From: DAOUVR01 sp034430535
GTDB taxonomy: Bacteria > Chloroflexota > Dehalococcoidia > E44-bin15
Direction of reading: 5' to 3'
Length of the DNA stretch: 52,961 nt
NCBI GenBank assembly: GCA_964443325.1
Contig: CAYUCL010000011.1
Location: 1-52,961 of the forward strand
The notes beneath the pieces are model-generated. The model was not told the DNA's origin, made no database searches, and worked only from the letters and a program-made list of their open reading frames with translations. Below are positions 32,044 through 41,246 of the stretch, one piece after another (position 1 is the stretch's first letter; each line of letters begins with the position of its first letter). Position numbers and translations under genes: made by a program.

Positions 32044-33423
32044 TCAAGTGCGGAGTTTCTTGAGGGCGACCTCTGCAGCTATTAGAATGTTATCGTAAAA
32101 GGGAGAATAAGGTGGAGAGTAACTTAAGTCTAGCGTATTTATCTCCTTAATGGTCATTCTATTTTGGAGTGCAGTAGCAAAGACATCTATTCTCTTGGCT
32201 ACTCCCATTGTTTTATGTTTGCCTATCATCTGGGCACCCAGCAGCTTCCCTGTTTTCTTATCCATTATCAGTTTAGTAGTAATATCCTCTGGTTCAGGGT
32301 TAGGATAGGTGAAGGCGTGGTCAGGGTGAGATATTGTAGAGGTAGTAAAATCGTAGCCCTCGGCGGCTGCTTCGCTAGAGCTTAGCCCGGTACGGGCTAC
32401 TGTTAGGTCGAAGACCTTAGAAACTAATGTCCCGACAATGCCATCGAAGCTATCACTTCCCCCAGAGGCATTTTCCCCAGCTATTCTGCCTTGCTTATTA
32501 GCTGTAGTACCCCGAGGTATATAGACGTCCTTACCAGTTACCAGATGCTTCTGCCCTACACAATCACCAGCAGCGTAGATATCAGGGTTACTGGTTTGCA
32601 TCCTTTCATTAACAGCAATCGTTCCGTCAGTATTAACTCTAAGACCTGCCTCCTTAGCTAATCTTGAATCTGGTTTTGAGCCTGTAGCTAATAGGACAAA
32701 ATTGGTCTCATGCCTTCGGTCGGCAAGGATTACAGCTTTGACCTTTCCTTCTCCATCAGCCTCAAAGCCCTGAATGATAGCATTCTTGACAAGATTAACG
32801 CCCTTTACCTTAAGCTCTTCCTCAACCATTTTTGTCATGTCGTCGTCGAACATCTTTAGAATGCTTCCTGGCCTCTTTATTATGGTTACCTCCATGCCTC
32901 GCATACTAAAGGCTTCTGCCATCTCTAACCCGATAGGCCCAGCACCGATTATGGCGACTTTATTAGGTGCTTCCTCATCTACGAAGTTTCTAAGAATTAT
33001 CCCATCCTCCGCAGTCCTAATAACGAAAATATTCTTAAGCTCAGTTCCTGGAAGCTCTGGCTTAGAAGGAAAGGCACCGGTGCATATCGCTAACTTATCA
33101 TAACTCAGCTTTACCTCACTGCCTCCTTTGAGGTTTCGAGCCAAGACAACCTTTGCATCAGGGTCTATTTTGGTAGCTTCATGCCATCTCAAAATATTAA
33201 TATTTCTCTTTTCTTTAAAGAAGGTGGCATCATAGACCACCAGCCCCTTAAGTTCCTTGACCAAGCCCGACACAAAGTAAGGGAGCCCGCAAGAACCATA
33301 AGAGACATATTCCCCGTTTTGCACAACATTAACTTCTGCCTCAGGTTTATTCCTCCTGAATCTGCTGGCAGCACTCATCCCGGCAGCTACTGCCCCTATC
33401 ACCACAAAGCTCTCTTTCTCCAT
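32044..33423 (-). CDS. CoA-disulfide reductase / NADH oxidase-type flavoprotein
   Basis: A 459-residue member of the pyridine nucleotide-disulfide oxidoreductase family. FAD motif GAVAAGMSAAS at residues 10-20; single redox Cys C45 in SYGSCGLPYF, as in CoA-disulfide reductase and NADH oxidase/peroxidase; NAD motif GAGPIGLEMA; second FAD motif in YAAGDC; C-terminal dimer segment LSYSPPYSPFYD. It may reduce CoA disulfide or polysulfide, or consume oxygen or peroxide with NAD(P)H. GGAGGGTATAAA precedes the ATG. It is the only intact gene between the two tRNA-end repeats and so may be element cargo. Confidence 0.9.
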   Translation of the reverse strand: MEKESFVVIGAVAAGMSAASRFRRNKPEAEVNVVQNGEYVSYGSCGLPYFVSGLVKELKGLVVYDATFFKEKRNINILRWHEATKIDPDAKVVLARNLKGGSEVKLSYDKLAICTGAFPSKPELPGTELKNIFVIRTAEDGIILRNFVDEEAPNKVAIIGAGPIGLEMAEAFSMRGMEVTIIKRPGSILKMFDDDMTKMVEEELKVKGVNLVKNAIIQGFEADGEGKVKAVILADRRHETNFVLLATGSKPDSRLAKEAGLRVNTDGTIAVNERMQTSNPDIYAAGDCVGQKHLVTGKDVYIPRGTTANKQGRIAGENASGGSDSFDGIVGTLVSKVFDLTVARTGLSSSEAAAEGYDFTTSTISHPDHAFTYPNPEPEDITTKLIMDKKTGKLLGAQMIGKHKTMGVAKRIDVFATALQNRMTIKEINTLDLSYSPPYSPFYDNILIAAEVALKKLRT

Positions 33424-33645
33424 TTTATACCCTCCTTAAGTATCAGCCTGGTAAGTCTACTATATAGAATATCCCAGGCTAGGAACAAAGTCAAAATGGT
33501 ATCGTTCTTTTTCTGATTGACATAGCTTAGTATCCTCTGCTATTATCCCCCGAATGCGGCAGTTTTCCCTCAATATCTTTCTGACCGTTGTCTGGAGAAA
33601 AATCTGAACATCCACTTCCTCAGACTTATCGGTTTGGATTTTCAT

Positions 33646-33705
33646 AGTGGTAAAGGCTGTTTCCAAAGCAAGCAGTTGTGGGTTCGAATCCCATCACCCG
33701 CTCCA
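33646..33705 (+). pseudogene. tRNA-Gly 3' remnant / right att-like repeat
   Basis: The last 28 bases (33678-33705) equal the 3' end of tRNA-Gly. Upstream the match continues with changes through the anticodon arm to the D loop (AGTGGTA at 33646), but the acceptor 5' strand is missing and the anticodon stem cannot pair properly. It cannot be a working tRNA. It is either the distal att site of an integrated element or a decayed duplicate tRNA. Confidence 0.75.
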
Positions 33706-34520
33706 GATACTATCTAACCTAATAGCAGAGACCATTGTGTCAACGCCTGTTGACAGGTTCGTTAGTCAAAGGCGCTCTCCCCACTGGCAATCATCGGCAT
33801 ACAGGCTGGCGCAATCTCATGTTTGTAGGCAAGGCCTCTTACACCACAAAGCTTACAGATCGATTGGCAGAAAACATGGTCTATTTGTTTTGCCACGTAT
33901 TGGGTATTTACTAATTTGATGCAAAAAGTATGCCATAAGTAGACGTTCAGCTTTGGATTGGTGCTAAAATGTTGCCATGAACACCCACTTATAACCTGCT
34001 TTAAAAGTCCATCATGCATTTTCCTTGGATTGGTCATTCAAATTGCTCATATGGTTGACACCCAGCCATTCTTGTGTTATAAGTGCTCCTGTCCGAAGCT
34101 CACCCTTGATGTTTGCTGGGGGGCACCTGGATACGTGGTCAGGTCGTTTTGACCAGACCCTATCGATAATGCGTTTCGCATTCGGAAAGAGGCTTTGGCT
34201 TTTATTTTTCTGAGTCGGGGCAGTAAGTCGAAGCATGCAATTCTTAAGTTAGAAGAATCTTGGACTTGCTTGGGAGCAATATAAGAAGTTAACACCAAAG
34301 AAGGCAACCAAGAAGTAGGACTCTTTCTGGTGGTGATGTTCTTTCCAGGATTACACATTGCTATTGNNNNNNNNNNTATTGGCATGGAAATAGGGTGGGA
34401 AGTACAAAAAATGAAAGCATAATATTAGGGTAATAATTAAATCTTAGACGTGAGGGTAATCAGAAAGCTTTGGAGTCGGATTACGGCAATAGGCAAAATA
34501 TAATAACAGGGGGTGCAGGA
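33706..34520. other. Eroded non-coding region with a short gap
   Basis: About 800 bases, AT-richer than the genes around. Several short open frames on both strands overlap each other and resemble nothing I know. A run of 10 N lies at 34367-34376. It looks like decayed mobile or accessory DNA. Confidence 0.35.
34367..34376. other. Assembly gap of 10 N
   Basis: Short run of N; the true size is unknown. Confidence 0.9.
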
Positions 34521-34679
34521 ATGGCTGGTAATTTGAGAGCAGATATCCGGAGCTATGAGGAGGAGAATAAAACAAAGGTCAAGGGCCCTGTCTGGCCTCA
34601 TATGCGGTGCATAAACTGTCCAATGTCTTTTTTGGGGTGTGCCAGCGCGAAGAAATCTATAACGGCTGAGAAGCAGTAG
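34521..34679 (+). CDS. Possible small Cys-rich protein
   Basis: A 52-residue frame starting with ATG after AGGGGGTGCAGGA, a good ribosome site. The C-terminal half contains MRCINCPMSFLGC, three Cys in a C-x2-C-x5-C spacing that could bind a metal, and a Lys/Glu-rich N-terminal half. Codon choice is ordinary for this genome. I know no relative. Its isolation in an eroded region keeps confidence low. Confidence 0.4.
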   Translation: MAGNLRADIRSYEEENKTKVKGPVWPHMRCINCPMSFLGCASAKKSITAEKQ

Positions 34680-34991
34680 CCCATAGAGGCTGATTTGGGC
34701 AGGGCAACCGGTAATTTGCAGATTTCGCCTAGCTATAGGGGGTACGAGCACCTTTTATTAGTGACCTTCCTATTGCTGTGCTGCCCACCTGTTTCTCCGA
34801 AATTGCTCTTAAATAAAAACCCTTATCGTATTATTAGAACCTGGGGGCAATTTTAAGTTGCTTTAAAACGCGCTTAGAGTAAGCGATTTGGGCGGTATAC
34901 TGGGGCAATTAGGGTTCAGATGCCTTTCATGATAACAAGGCGTCGAAATTCAGCGATTTGGACGCCTTATCAGGCTACGAAAAAGTCTGGC
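34680..34991. other. Non-coding gap
   Basis: About 310 bases. Contains only the hairpin at 34937-34968; no gene seen. Confidence 0.3.
34937..34968 (-). terminator. Hairpin downstream of the thioredoxin unit
   Basis: AAGGCGTC pairs with GACGCCTT and an inner AAAT/ATTT extends the stem. It lies 24 bases past the end of the last minus-strand gene. No clear T run. Confidence 0.45.
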
Positions 34992-35123
34992 TCAATAGCC
35001 TGAGCCGGCAACAGTTTCGCTATTGCAGTTAGGGCACCGCACCTTCTGGTGCGACTCCTTCCAGCGGCGGAAAACCTCGGACGCCTTTCCAAACTCCTGG
35101 CACTGAAGGTCGTAGGCGGGCAT
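34992..35123 (-). CDS. Tiny FmdB-type zinc-ribbon protein with damaged first knuckle
   Basis: A 43-residue gene starting MPAYDLQCQEFGKASEVFRR and ending in a CPNC knuckle and SGY. This is the FmdB/zinc-ribbon regulatory pattern (MPxYxxxCxxCG), but the second Cys of the first knuckle is Phe (CQEF), so normal zinc binding would be impaired. The ribosome site is weak (GAAGGG). It follows the thioredoxin gene by 34 bases. It may be a functional variant or an early pseudogene. Compare the intact copies at 42482-42718 and 42783-42965 and the dead one at 5992. Confidence 0.6.
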   Translation of the reverse strand: MPAYDLQCQEFGKASEVFRRWKESHQKVRCPNCNSETVAGSGY

Positions 35124-35157
35124 ACCCTTCACCAAGCGACGGCATGATTTGCCAATC

Positions 35158-35826
35158 TTACTCGATATATTGAGCTAGCCGTTGTTCTAACTGGCTCTTC
35201 GGCATGGCACCTACTATCTGGTCTATGAGCTGCCAATCCTTGAATATGAGCAGGGTTGGGATGGACATGATGTTGTACTTCATCGCTACCGATTGATTGT
35301 TGTCCACATCCAGCTTGCCAAATGTGATCTTACCCTGGTAGTCCTTTGCCAACTCCTCGACCACCGGCGATACCATGCGGCAGGGGGCACACCATTGCGC
35401 CCAGCAGTCAACTACCAGCAACCGGTGTTTCCTCACCGCTTCGTCGAAATTACCGGCGCTCAGTTCGATGACCAGACCTTGTTGTTCCTCGTCGACTGCC
35501 GCTTCGACCTCCTCTTCTTCAAGAAGGTGGACGGTTAGCCTGTCCTCACCCGCTTCCTCAAATTTTATTCGCAGTCCCTTTTCCTTGAACGAGCCCTTTA
35601 ACTTCGCCTGGGCCTCTTTCAGTAAGAACTGTTTGCCCTGGCTCTCGTGTTCTTTTAGCCGCTCATACAGCCCTTCAAAGTCAAGCGCACCTCCAAAGAA
35701 CTTAGCAAGAAGAGAACTCAGGTTGCTGAGTTCTTTCATTGTCTCCTTCTCTTCCGGGCTTGCGGCTCCGATCTTGGCCAGTTTCTCTCTAACCAGCGGC
35801 GGAAGCTCTTCTTCCCACTCTACCAT
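35158..35826 (-). CDS. Thioredoxin with ~120-residue N-terminal extension
   Basis: A 222-residue protein. The C-terminal part (about 120-222) is a thioredoxin with the WCAPC active site (C146, C149) and the cis-Pro segment SIPTLLIF. Residues 1-115 form a charged helical region rich in Glu and Lys, perhaps with a small mixed fold (LRIKFEEAGEDRLTVHLLEEEE), which I do not recognise. The ATG at 35826 has GGAGGG eight bases upstream; a GTG three codons earlier would sit on that site. It lies between a zinc-ribbon/winged-helix gene and an FmdB-like gene, and may reduce or load cysteine metal sites. Confidence 0.87.
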   Translation of the reverse strand: MVEWEEELPPLVREKLAKIGAASPEEKETMKELSNLSSLLAKFFGGALDFEGLYERLKEHESQGKQFLLKEAQAKLKGSFKEKGLRIKFEEAGEDRLTVHLLEEEEVEAAVDEEQQGLVIELSAGNFDEAVRKHRLLVVDCWAQWCAPCRMVSPVVEELAKDYQGKITFGKLDVDNNQSVAMKYNIMSIPTLLIFKDWQLIDQIVGAMPKSQLEQRLAQYIE

Positions 35827-35849
35827 TTTGGCCACCCTCCTCAGTTATG

Positions 35850-36215
35850 CTAGAACACCGTCAGGTATACCTTTCCGTCCCCCTTCTGCCCCTTGACCAG
35901 CTCGCAATGTCTCAATATGGCTACCTCGGTTTGTATCTGCGATGGGGACAGAGCAAAATGTTTCATCAACTCCTCACCGGTAACCTTTCCCCGGCTTTTA
36001 ATGAACTCATATATCGTCTTCTGCAAGTCGGTCAAGCCCTCTGTGCCCTGCTGCCCCATGCTCTCGCGGCTGCGCTTGGCGGCATAAACCGCCCACGGGT
36101 CGCAGGCTTTCGTGGGGTAAGCAGCTTCTATGTAGCAGTCTTCGCAGAGCGTCTCGCCTCCATAAACGTGGCCCTCATCATCAGCCAATTCCTGGTTACA
36201 ACGGTTGCACCTCAT
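35850..36215 (-). CDS. Zinc-ribbon plus winged-helix protein
   Basis: A 121-residue protein. The N-terminus has C3-x2-C6 and C24-x2-C27, a LIM-like or ribbon zinc site (MRCNRCNQEL ... ETLCEDC). Residues 60-120 look like a winged helix (LTDLQKTIYEFIKSRGKVTG, then SPSQIQTEVAILRHCELV and a wing with KGDGKVYL). A DNA-binding regulator is likely, possibly redox or metal controlled. It is the first gene of the thioredoxin set, 14-24 bases upstream of it. The ribosome site is weak. Confidence 0.75.
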   Translation of the reverse strand: MRCNRCNQELADDEGHVYGGETLCEDCYIEAAYPTKACDPWAVYAAKRSRESMGQQGTEGLTDLQKTIYEFIKSRGKVTGEELMKHFALSPSQIQTEVAILRHCELVKGQKGDGKVYLTVF

Positions 36216-36405
36216 TGTACTACTCTTATAGGAATGTTGAGCCTTGCGTCATAGTATATATTCTGAGTCTAACGGTGTTACACTTGGTCATTTTACCTAA
36301 TGGGTGGGAAATCATCAACAGGACAGGGACAAATAAGTATATAAAGCTGGACCCCATCTGGCGATGGGCAACAGCGTTAGCACAGCTCACATAATCAGCG
36401 ATTCG

Positions 36406-39330
36406 CTATGCCCTCTGTACGCGACACAGGAATGACCTGAACTCGGGGATGCCGGTGTTGGGATCGCCTATGCGGGAGGTGAGCAGATTGCCGCTATCCC
36501 CCGTAGATAGCCCCATGTATCCCCAATTCCATGGTAAGCTGATATAGTGAACCGTCGTGCCGTTCACCTGTAGGGGCCTGATACGGGCGGTTACCACGGC
36601 TTTTGCCTTCACTTTGGCGCCGCGGGCCGATTCCACAACAACCCTATCACCAGCGGCAATCCCTTGCGCGGCCGCCAGTTCCTTGCTCATTTCCACAAAC
36701 ATCTCGGGCATCAAATCCACCAACCATGGGAGGCGCCTAGTCATTGCTCCAGTATGCAGGTGCTCCGTCAGACGGTGGGTCGTAGCCACGATGGGGTAGT
36801 CTGCGGCAGTGCCCTTGGCGGCAGTCTCCCAGACCGTGACAGCCGGGTTGTTTTGCTGCGGCGACAGTGGATTGGACACCGGGCTTTCCCAGGGCTCATA
36901 GTGCTCGGGGAAGGGGCCGTCGCGTCTGCCAGGACCAAAGAGGTGTCCCCGTCCCTGAGGCTTCATGATGAAGGGGTACTTGCCACTGGTCCTTACCGGC
37001 GGATCGCCCCCATCGGCGACATCCCCTGCCCAGCCGGTACCAGTCCACGAGATAACCGGACGGGACGTGTCCCACGGATTGCCGTCCAGGTCAACCGAGG
37101 CGCGGTTGTACATGATGCGCCTATTCACTGGCCAAGCCCATCCCCACTCGGGGAAAAGGCCAATACCAGAAGGATCGGTAACGCCCCGTTTCTGTGCCTT
37201 ATTGCCGTCTTCGGTGTACATACCGCACCACAGCCAGTTACCACAACTGGTGGTGCCGTCACTCTTGAGACCGCCAGGGCTTGACAGCAGCTTTCCTGTG
37301 GTCAGGTCGTAACCGTTCATCTCCTTGGCTACCTTGACCACATCGGGGGTATCGCCGTAATTCCAGGTCAGTTGGGTAATGGCTTGGGCATTCTTGTCAG
37401 TCTGCCCGACATAGAGTCCCTTAATCTCTGACATCAGCTTGGTTATTATCCACAGGTCGCTCTTGGCATCGCCAGGAGGATCAATCCCCTTGTAGCGCCA
37501 CTGATTCCAGCGGCTGCTGTTGTTAACGCTGCCCTCCTTCTCCAGTGAGGATGCCGCGGGCAGGAGAAATACCTCGGTATTGCAGTCCGCTAACTGCCAT
37601 ACTGCGGCCGTCTCCGTCTCCAACAGGTCAATCACCACCATCCAGTCCAGCTTTCTCAGGCTTTGCCGCGCTGCTCCGCTGTTCGGTGAGCTCACCGCTG
37701 GATTGATTCCCCAGCAGATGAGTCCCTTTATCGTCCCGCCGTCTATCGCCTCGAAGAGTGACTGCCAATCGTAGCTGCCGGCCCTCTTGGGCAGGTAGTT
37801 GTAGCTGGTGTTGTGGTCCGTGTCGCCATACCATGCCTTGAGGATACTGGCGAAACGACCCTTAGTTCCGCCATAGGCGTCAAAGGTCTGTTCATTGCTG
37901 TTGGGCATTCGGACGCTGCCCCCGCCAGGCCCCCAGTGATTGACCAGGCCCTGCAGAGTGCAGCCCAGACCATTTACTGCCCCGGTGATGCCGTCCAGTC
38001 CGCCGCCAGCCACCCCCATATTCCCTAGGAGAAGCTGCAATATGCCAAAGGTGCGCACCGTCTGGGTGCCGATACTCCGCTGACAGGCACTGGAGGAGAA
38101 CACGATGGCTCCTGCCTTACCCGTCTTCCCGGTGGCGGCATAGGTCTGGCAAATCCGCTGGAACGTGGTCTTGTCCGTGCCGGTAATCTCCACTACTTTG
38201 TCATCGGTGTAGCGGGCGAAGTGCTTCTTCAGGAGCTGGAAGACGCAGTTGGGGTCTTGCATGGTCTTGTCCATCTTGATGGCGCCTGAACCGTCCAGTT
38301 GATACTGCCATGTCGACTTGTCATATATGCTGCCGTCCCATCCCGAGAACAGTCCATCCAGCGTATCTGCCGGTCCAGTGAAAGCAGGATTGATGAGGAA
38401 AGCGGCGTTGCTGTACTCCTTCACGTACTCCATGTTGTAGTTCCCTGGACTGGCTTCCATATCATCGAGGACATACCGTATGATGCCGCCGACAAAGGCA
38501 ACGTCGGTGCCGGGCCTCACTGCGGCATAGAGGTCAGCCTTGGCCGAGGTGCGGGTGAAGCGGGGATCGACATGGATAAGCTTGGCACCCTTTTCCATAG
38601 CACGGGTTATCCATTTGAAGGCAATGGGGAAGGACTCAGCCGCGTTGCCGCCGATGATCAGGAAGCAGTCGCTATTTGCCAGGTCTATCCAGTGATTCGA
38701 CATCGGGCCTCTACCGACCGTTTCTATGTCGGCAGCCACCGCCCCTGAGACGCATATGCGCGCTTCATTCTCGATGTAGACCAGGCCTAGAGCACGCATC
38801 ATCTTGCTGTATAGATATGCCTCTTCATTATTGGGGAATGCGCTGCCCAATGAGGCGATGGACTCGGTACGATTGACAATGTTGTTGTTGCTGTCCACCT
38901 CCACAAGACTGCTGTCTCTGGTCTCCTTTATCTTAGAGGCAATAGCTGTCAGAGCATCATCCCAGCTCGTGTCCGCCCAGGTTGTAGCTCCAGGGGCACG
39001 GTGCTTCACTGTGGTCAAACGAGATTCGATGTTGGCAAACTGGGATATTGAAGCACCCTTTGGGCACAGAGAACCCTCGTTAATAGGAGAATCGGGGTCA
39101 CCCTCGATGCCTATCATCTTTCCATCGTCCACGGCCATGATGATGCTGCATCCCACTCCGCAGTAGGGACAAATGGTGGTTTTCTCTCCGATCTTCTTGT
39201 GCAGCGGGATGCTGGACGTCGAAGGAGCGGCAGCGAAAAGCTTGGTGGGCATACCCAATCCCTTAAAGAGAATCAGTCCACCGGCACCAGCCCCTGACAG
39301 TTTGAGGAAATCTCTTCGGCTAACATCCAA
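36406..39330 (-). CDS. Tat-exported molybdopterin oxidoreductase, formate dehydrogenase-like, Cys-Val active site
   Basis: A 974-residue catalytic subunit of the molybdopterin (DMSO reductase) family. It has a Tat signal (SRRDFLKLSG) and one [4Fe-4S] site (C54, C57, C61, C89, then K91). The sequence around NHWIDLAN and GGNAAES is that of FdnG-type formate dehydrogenases. The molybdenum ligand is C193 where E. coli FdnG has Sec196, and the next residue is V194, not the catalytic His of the U/C-H pair. So formate oxidation is doubtful. Dehalococcoides has a similar exported protein (OmeA, altered at the same site) in its organohalide-respiration complex. No iron-sulfur beta subunit, membrane anchor or reductive dehalogenase is adjacent. 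Start is TTG with AAAGGAGGA upstream. Confidence 0.92.
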   Translation of the reverse strand: MDVSRRDFLKLSGAGAGGLILFKGLGMPTKLFAAAPSTSSIPLHKKIGEKTTICPYCGVGCSIIMAVDDGKMIGIEGDPDSPINEGSLCPKGASISQFANIESRLTTVKHRAPGATTWADTSWDDALTAIASKIKETRDSSLVEVDSNNNIVNRTESIASLGSAFPNNEEAYLYSKMMRALGLVYIENEARICVSGAVAADIETVGRGPMSNHWIDLANSDCFLIIGGNAAESFPIAFKWITRAMEKGAKLIHVDPRFTRTSAKADLYAAVRPGTDVAFVGGIIRYVLDDMEASPGNYNMEYVKEYSNAAFLINPAFTGPADTLDGLFSGWDGSIYDKSTWQYQLDGSGAIKMDKTMQDPNCVFQLLKKHFARYTDDKVVEITGTDKTTFQRICQTYAATGKTGKAGAIVFSSSACQRSIGTQTVRTFGILQLLLGNMGVAGGGLDGITGAVNGLGCTLQGLVNHWGPGGGSVRMPNSNEQTFDAYGGTKGRFASILKAWYGDTDHNTSYNYLPKRAGSYDWQSLFEAIDGGTIKGLICWGINPAVSSPNSGAARQSLRKLDWMVVIDLLETETAAVWQLADCNTEVFLLPAASSLEKEGSVNNSSRWNQWRYKGIDPPGDAKSDLWIITKLMSEIKGLYVGQTDKNAQAITQLTWNYGDTPDVVKVAKEMNGYDLTTGKLLSSPGGLKSDGTTSCGNWLWCGMYTEDGNKAQKRGVTDPSGIGLFPEWGWAWPVNRRIMYNRASVDLDGNPWDTSRPVISWTGTGWAGDVADGGDPPVRTSGKYPFIMKPQGRGHLFGPGRRDGPFPEHYEPWESPVSNPLSPQQNNPAVTVWETAAKGTAADYPIVATTHRLTEHLHTGAMTRRLPWLVDLMPEMFVEMSKELAAAQGIAAGDRVVVESARGAKVKAKAVVTARIRPLQVNGTTVHYISLPWNWGYMGLSTGDSGNLLTSRIGDPNTGIPEFRSFLCRVQRA

Positions 39331-39659
39331 TGCTCTGTTCCTCCTTTCGAACTAACCTGCATACCAGTCTCCAAAATTCAGCCTCGGGTTTCTTAAGTGG
39401 CAAAATGAGGCGTAAGATGTCTTGTCGGAGATTATAACTTATGGGGGTATGGTATGGCAACCCCTCGAAGCGAATTAACCGTGGAGGGTGTCATGGCTCA
39501 AGAAAGGGTATCGCCAGGGTTGCTACTCAAGCTCTCAACATTCCACCTCTCCTCAGGGGCGGTTATCTATTCGCTGCTTTAGGTGAGTGACGCTGTTGTT
39601 CAAGTGCTCCTATTCTTGAGAAGAAACCCCGAAGTTCGTATTTATTCATCCTCATCTGC
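39331..39659. other. Non-coding gap upstream of the molybdoenzyme
   Basis: About 330 bases. A 29-codon frame at 39493 with GGAGGGTG upstream is too short and featureless to call. No promoter that I can defend. Confidence 0.3.
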
Positions 39660-40319
39660 TCATCTCTGGGCAGGGGTTTTGCGTGCCACGATGACTGTGA
39701 AGCCCGCTTCGCTGGAAAAGCCTTCCAGCGGAGATTCCAGCTCCTTTACCTCGTTTGGTCTCTGAAAGAGGGTTGAGACTACCTTCTCGATGGCGAAGCA
39801 GGTGTTCTCTAAAAAATCCGCTACCTCCTGATAGCTGTAGAATGTGGCGTGCTTGTAGAAGCGATGTCCCTCCTGCTTGTTCATCTGATAGTGTTGGCCC
39901 CAGGGGGTTTCCCGCAACACCAGGCCAAGTACAATCTTGCCTCCTGGTTTTAGTATGCGGTAGGATTCCTTGAGTACAGCCAACGGTGAGTCGACGAAGC
40001 AGAGCGTTACGATTAAAAACACAGTGCCGAAGGTTTCCTTATCGAAGAACTGTTCCTCCCCTCTGGCCAGAAACCCGGTTACTCCTCGCCTCTTCGCCAT
40101 TTCCAGGAGGTTAATCGATGGGTCTAGCCCGCTCTCTATACCGAGAGCCTGGGCAAAACGGCCACTGCCAACCCCCACCTCAAGCCATGGTTTCGGCAGG
40201 AGGGGCAGGATCTCCTGAAAGGCTTTGACCTCTATAGCAAAAATGAGTTTGCCTTCGCCGTCGAACCACGCATCATACGCCGAAGCGAGGGAATCAAAGT
40301 CTAATATGGTATTATTCAT
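39660..40319 (-). CDS. Class I SAM-dependent methyltransferase
   Basis: A 219-residue methyltransferase. Motif I is LEVGVGSGRFA near residue 46, with GLDPS as the acidic ribose-binding strand and a post-motif III segment RILKPGGKIVLG. The substrate is unknown; the layout is that of UbiE/BioC-like small-molecule enzymes. The ATG has no clear ribosome site. It lies 18 bases downstream of metF on the same strand and could be expressed with it. Confidence 0.87.
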   Translation of the reverse strand: MNNTILDFDSLASAYDAWFDGEGKLIFAIEVKAFQEILPLLPKPWLEVGVGSGRFAQALGIESGLDPSINLLEMAKRRGVTGFLARGEEQFFDKETFGTVFLIVTLCFVDSPLAVLKESYRILKPGGKIVLGLVLRETPWGQHYQMNKQEGHRFYKHATFYSYQEVADFLENTCFAIEKVVSTLFQRPNEVKELESPLEGFSSEAGFTVIVARKTPAQR

Positions 40320-40337
40320 AAAAGGCCCAATAGTCGA

Positions 40338-41216
40338 CTACTCAATTCCAGCCTCTCTTATGATTTCCGGCACAAGCTCGTCCCATCCCAGTGGCATAAT
40401 GTGGACTCCCTGACATAGTGGTGCCACTTGCCGGATAATCCGGGCCGTAATTTCCACTGACTTTTTCTTGCGGTCTTCCTTTGGTGTGTCTGCCATCTCC
40501 TGGATGATATCGTCAGGCACACTAATCCCGGCCACGTTTTCGTTCATAAACCGGGCCATCGCCGCGCTCTTGAGCACGACCATTCCGGCGATGATCGGTA
40601 CGTTGAGATGGCTTGTTTGGTTGACAAAATCTTCAAACTTGTCTGCCTCATATATAGCCTGGGTCTGGAAAAACCTGGCACCGACAGCGACCTTCTTTTC
40701 CATCTTCATGATCTGAGGCTCAAGGGGGTCTGCGTTTGGAGTCACAACGGCGCCGATGAAGAAGTCAGGCTTGCCATCTAGGTCATGATCGGTCATATCC
40801 TTCCCCTGGTTAAGCGTGCTGGCGGCCTTGAGCAGTTGCACTGAGTCGAGGTCGTAGACAGGTTTAGCCTCTCTGTCGTCACCCAGCACGGGATGGTCAC
40901 CGGTAAGGCAGAGAACGTTTCTAATACCGAGGGCCCAGGCACTGAGCAGGTCTGATTGGAGAGCAAGCCGATTACGGTCGCGGCAGGTGAGCTGGTAAAC
41001 TGGCTCCAGTCCCCGCTCGACCAGCTTGGCGGAAACAGCCATGGAACCAATTCTCATGACCGCGCTCTGTAGGTCGGTGACATTGATTGCAACGACTTTG
41101 CCTCGCAGACTCTCGGCATCTTGCAGGCATTTCTCTATATCAACGCCTTTCGGCGGACCGATCTCTCCAGTGACCACGAACTTCTTACTTTGAAGTGATT
41201 GTTGTAGATTGCTCAA
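40338..41216 (-). CDS. metF: Methylenetetrahydrofolate reductase
   Basis: Reduces 5,10-methylene-THF to 5-methyl-THF using FAD, for methionine or the methyl branch of the Wood-Ljungdahl pathway. At 292 residues it is the prokaryotic catalytic domain alone. E18 (VTGEIGPPKG) matches the general acid Glu28 of E. coli MetF, and CLTGDHP carries the flavin-contacting Asp. It starts with TTG, six bases after AAAGGAG. Paired with metV 30 bases upstream, the arrangement seen in acetogens and other anaerobes, which points to a MetVF enzyme that does not use NADH directly. Confidence 0.92.
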   Translation of the reverse strand: MSNLQQSLQSKKFVVTGEIGPPKGVDIEKCLQDAESLRGKVVAINVTDLQSAVMRIGSMAVSAKLVERGLEPVYQLTCRDRNRLALQSDLLSAWALGIRNVLCLTGDHPVLGDDREAKPVYDLDSVQLLKAASTLNQGKDMTDHDLDGKPDFFIGAVVTPNADPLEPQIMKMEKKVAVGARFFQTQAIYEADKFEDFVNQTSHLNVPIIAGMVVLKSAAMARFMNENVAGISVPDDIIQEMADTPKEDRKKKSVEITARIIRQVAPLCQGVHIMPLGWDELVPEIIREAGIE

Positions 41217-41246
41217 CTTTGACTCCTTTCCCAGTAATTGATCTTG

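Noticed and set aside
33460..33645. Minus-strand frame (61 codons) just upstream of the flavoprotein gene
   Set aside because: No ribosome site, no recognised family and it runs out of the tRNA remnant; left uncalled although the spacing would suit an upstream gene.
36406..39330. Sec-containing formate dehydrogenase
   Set aside because: The ligand codon encodes Cys and the frame is open throughout; the next residue is Val and not His.
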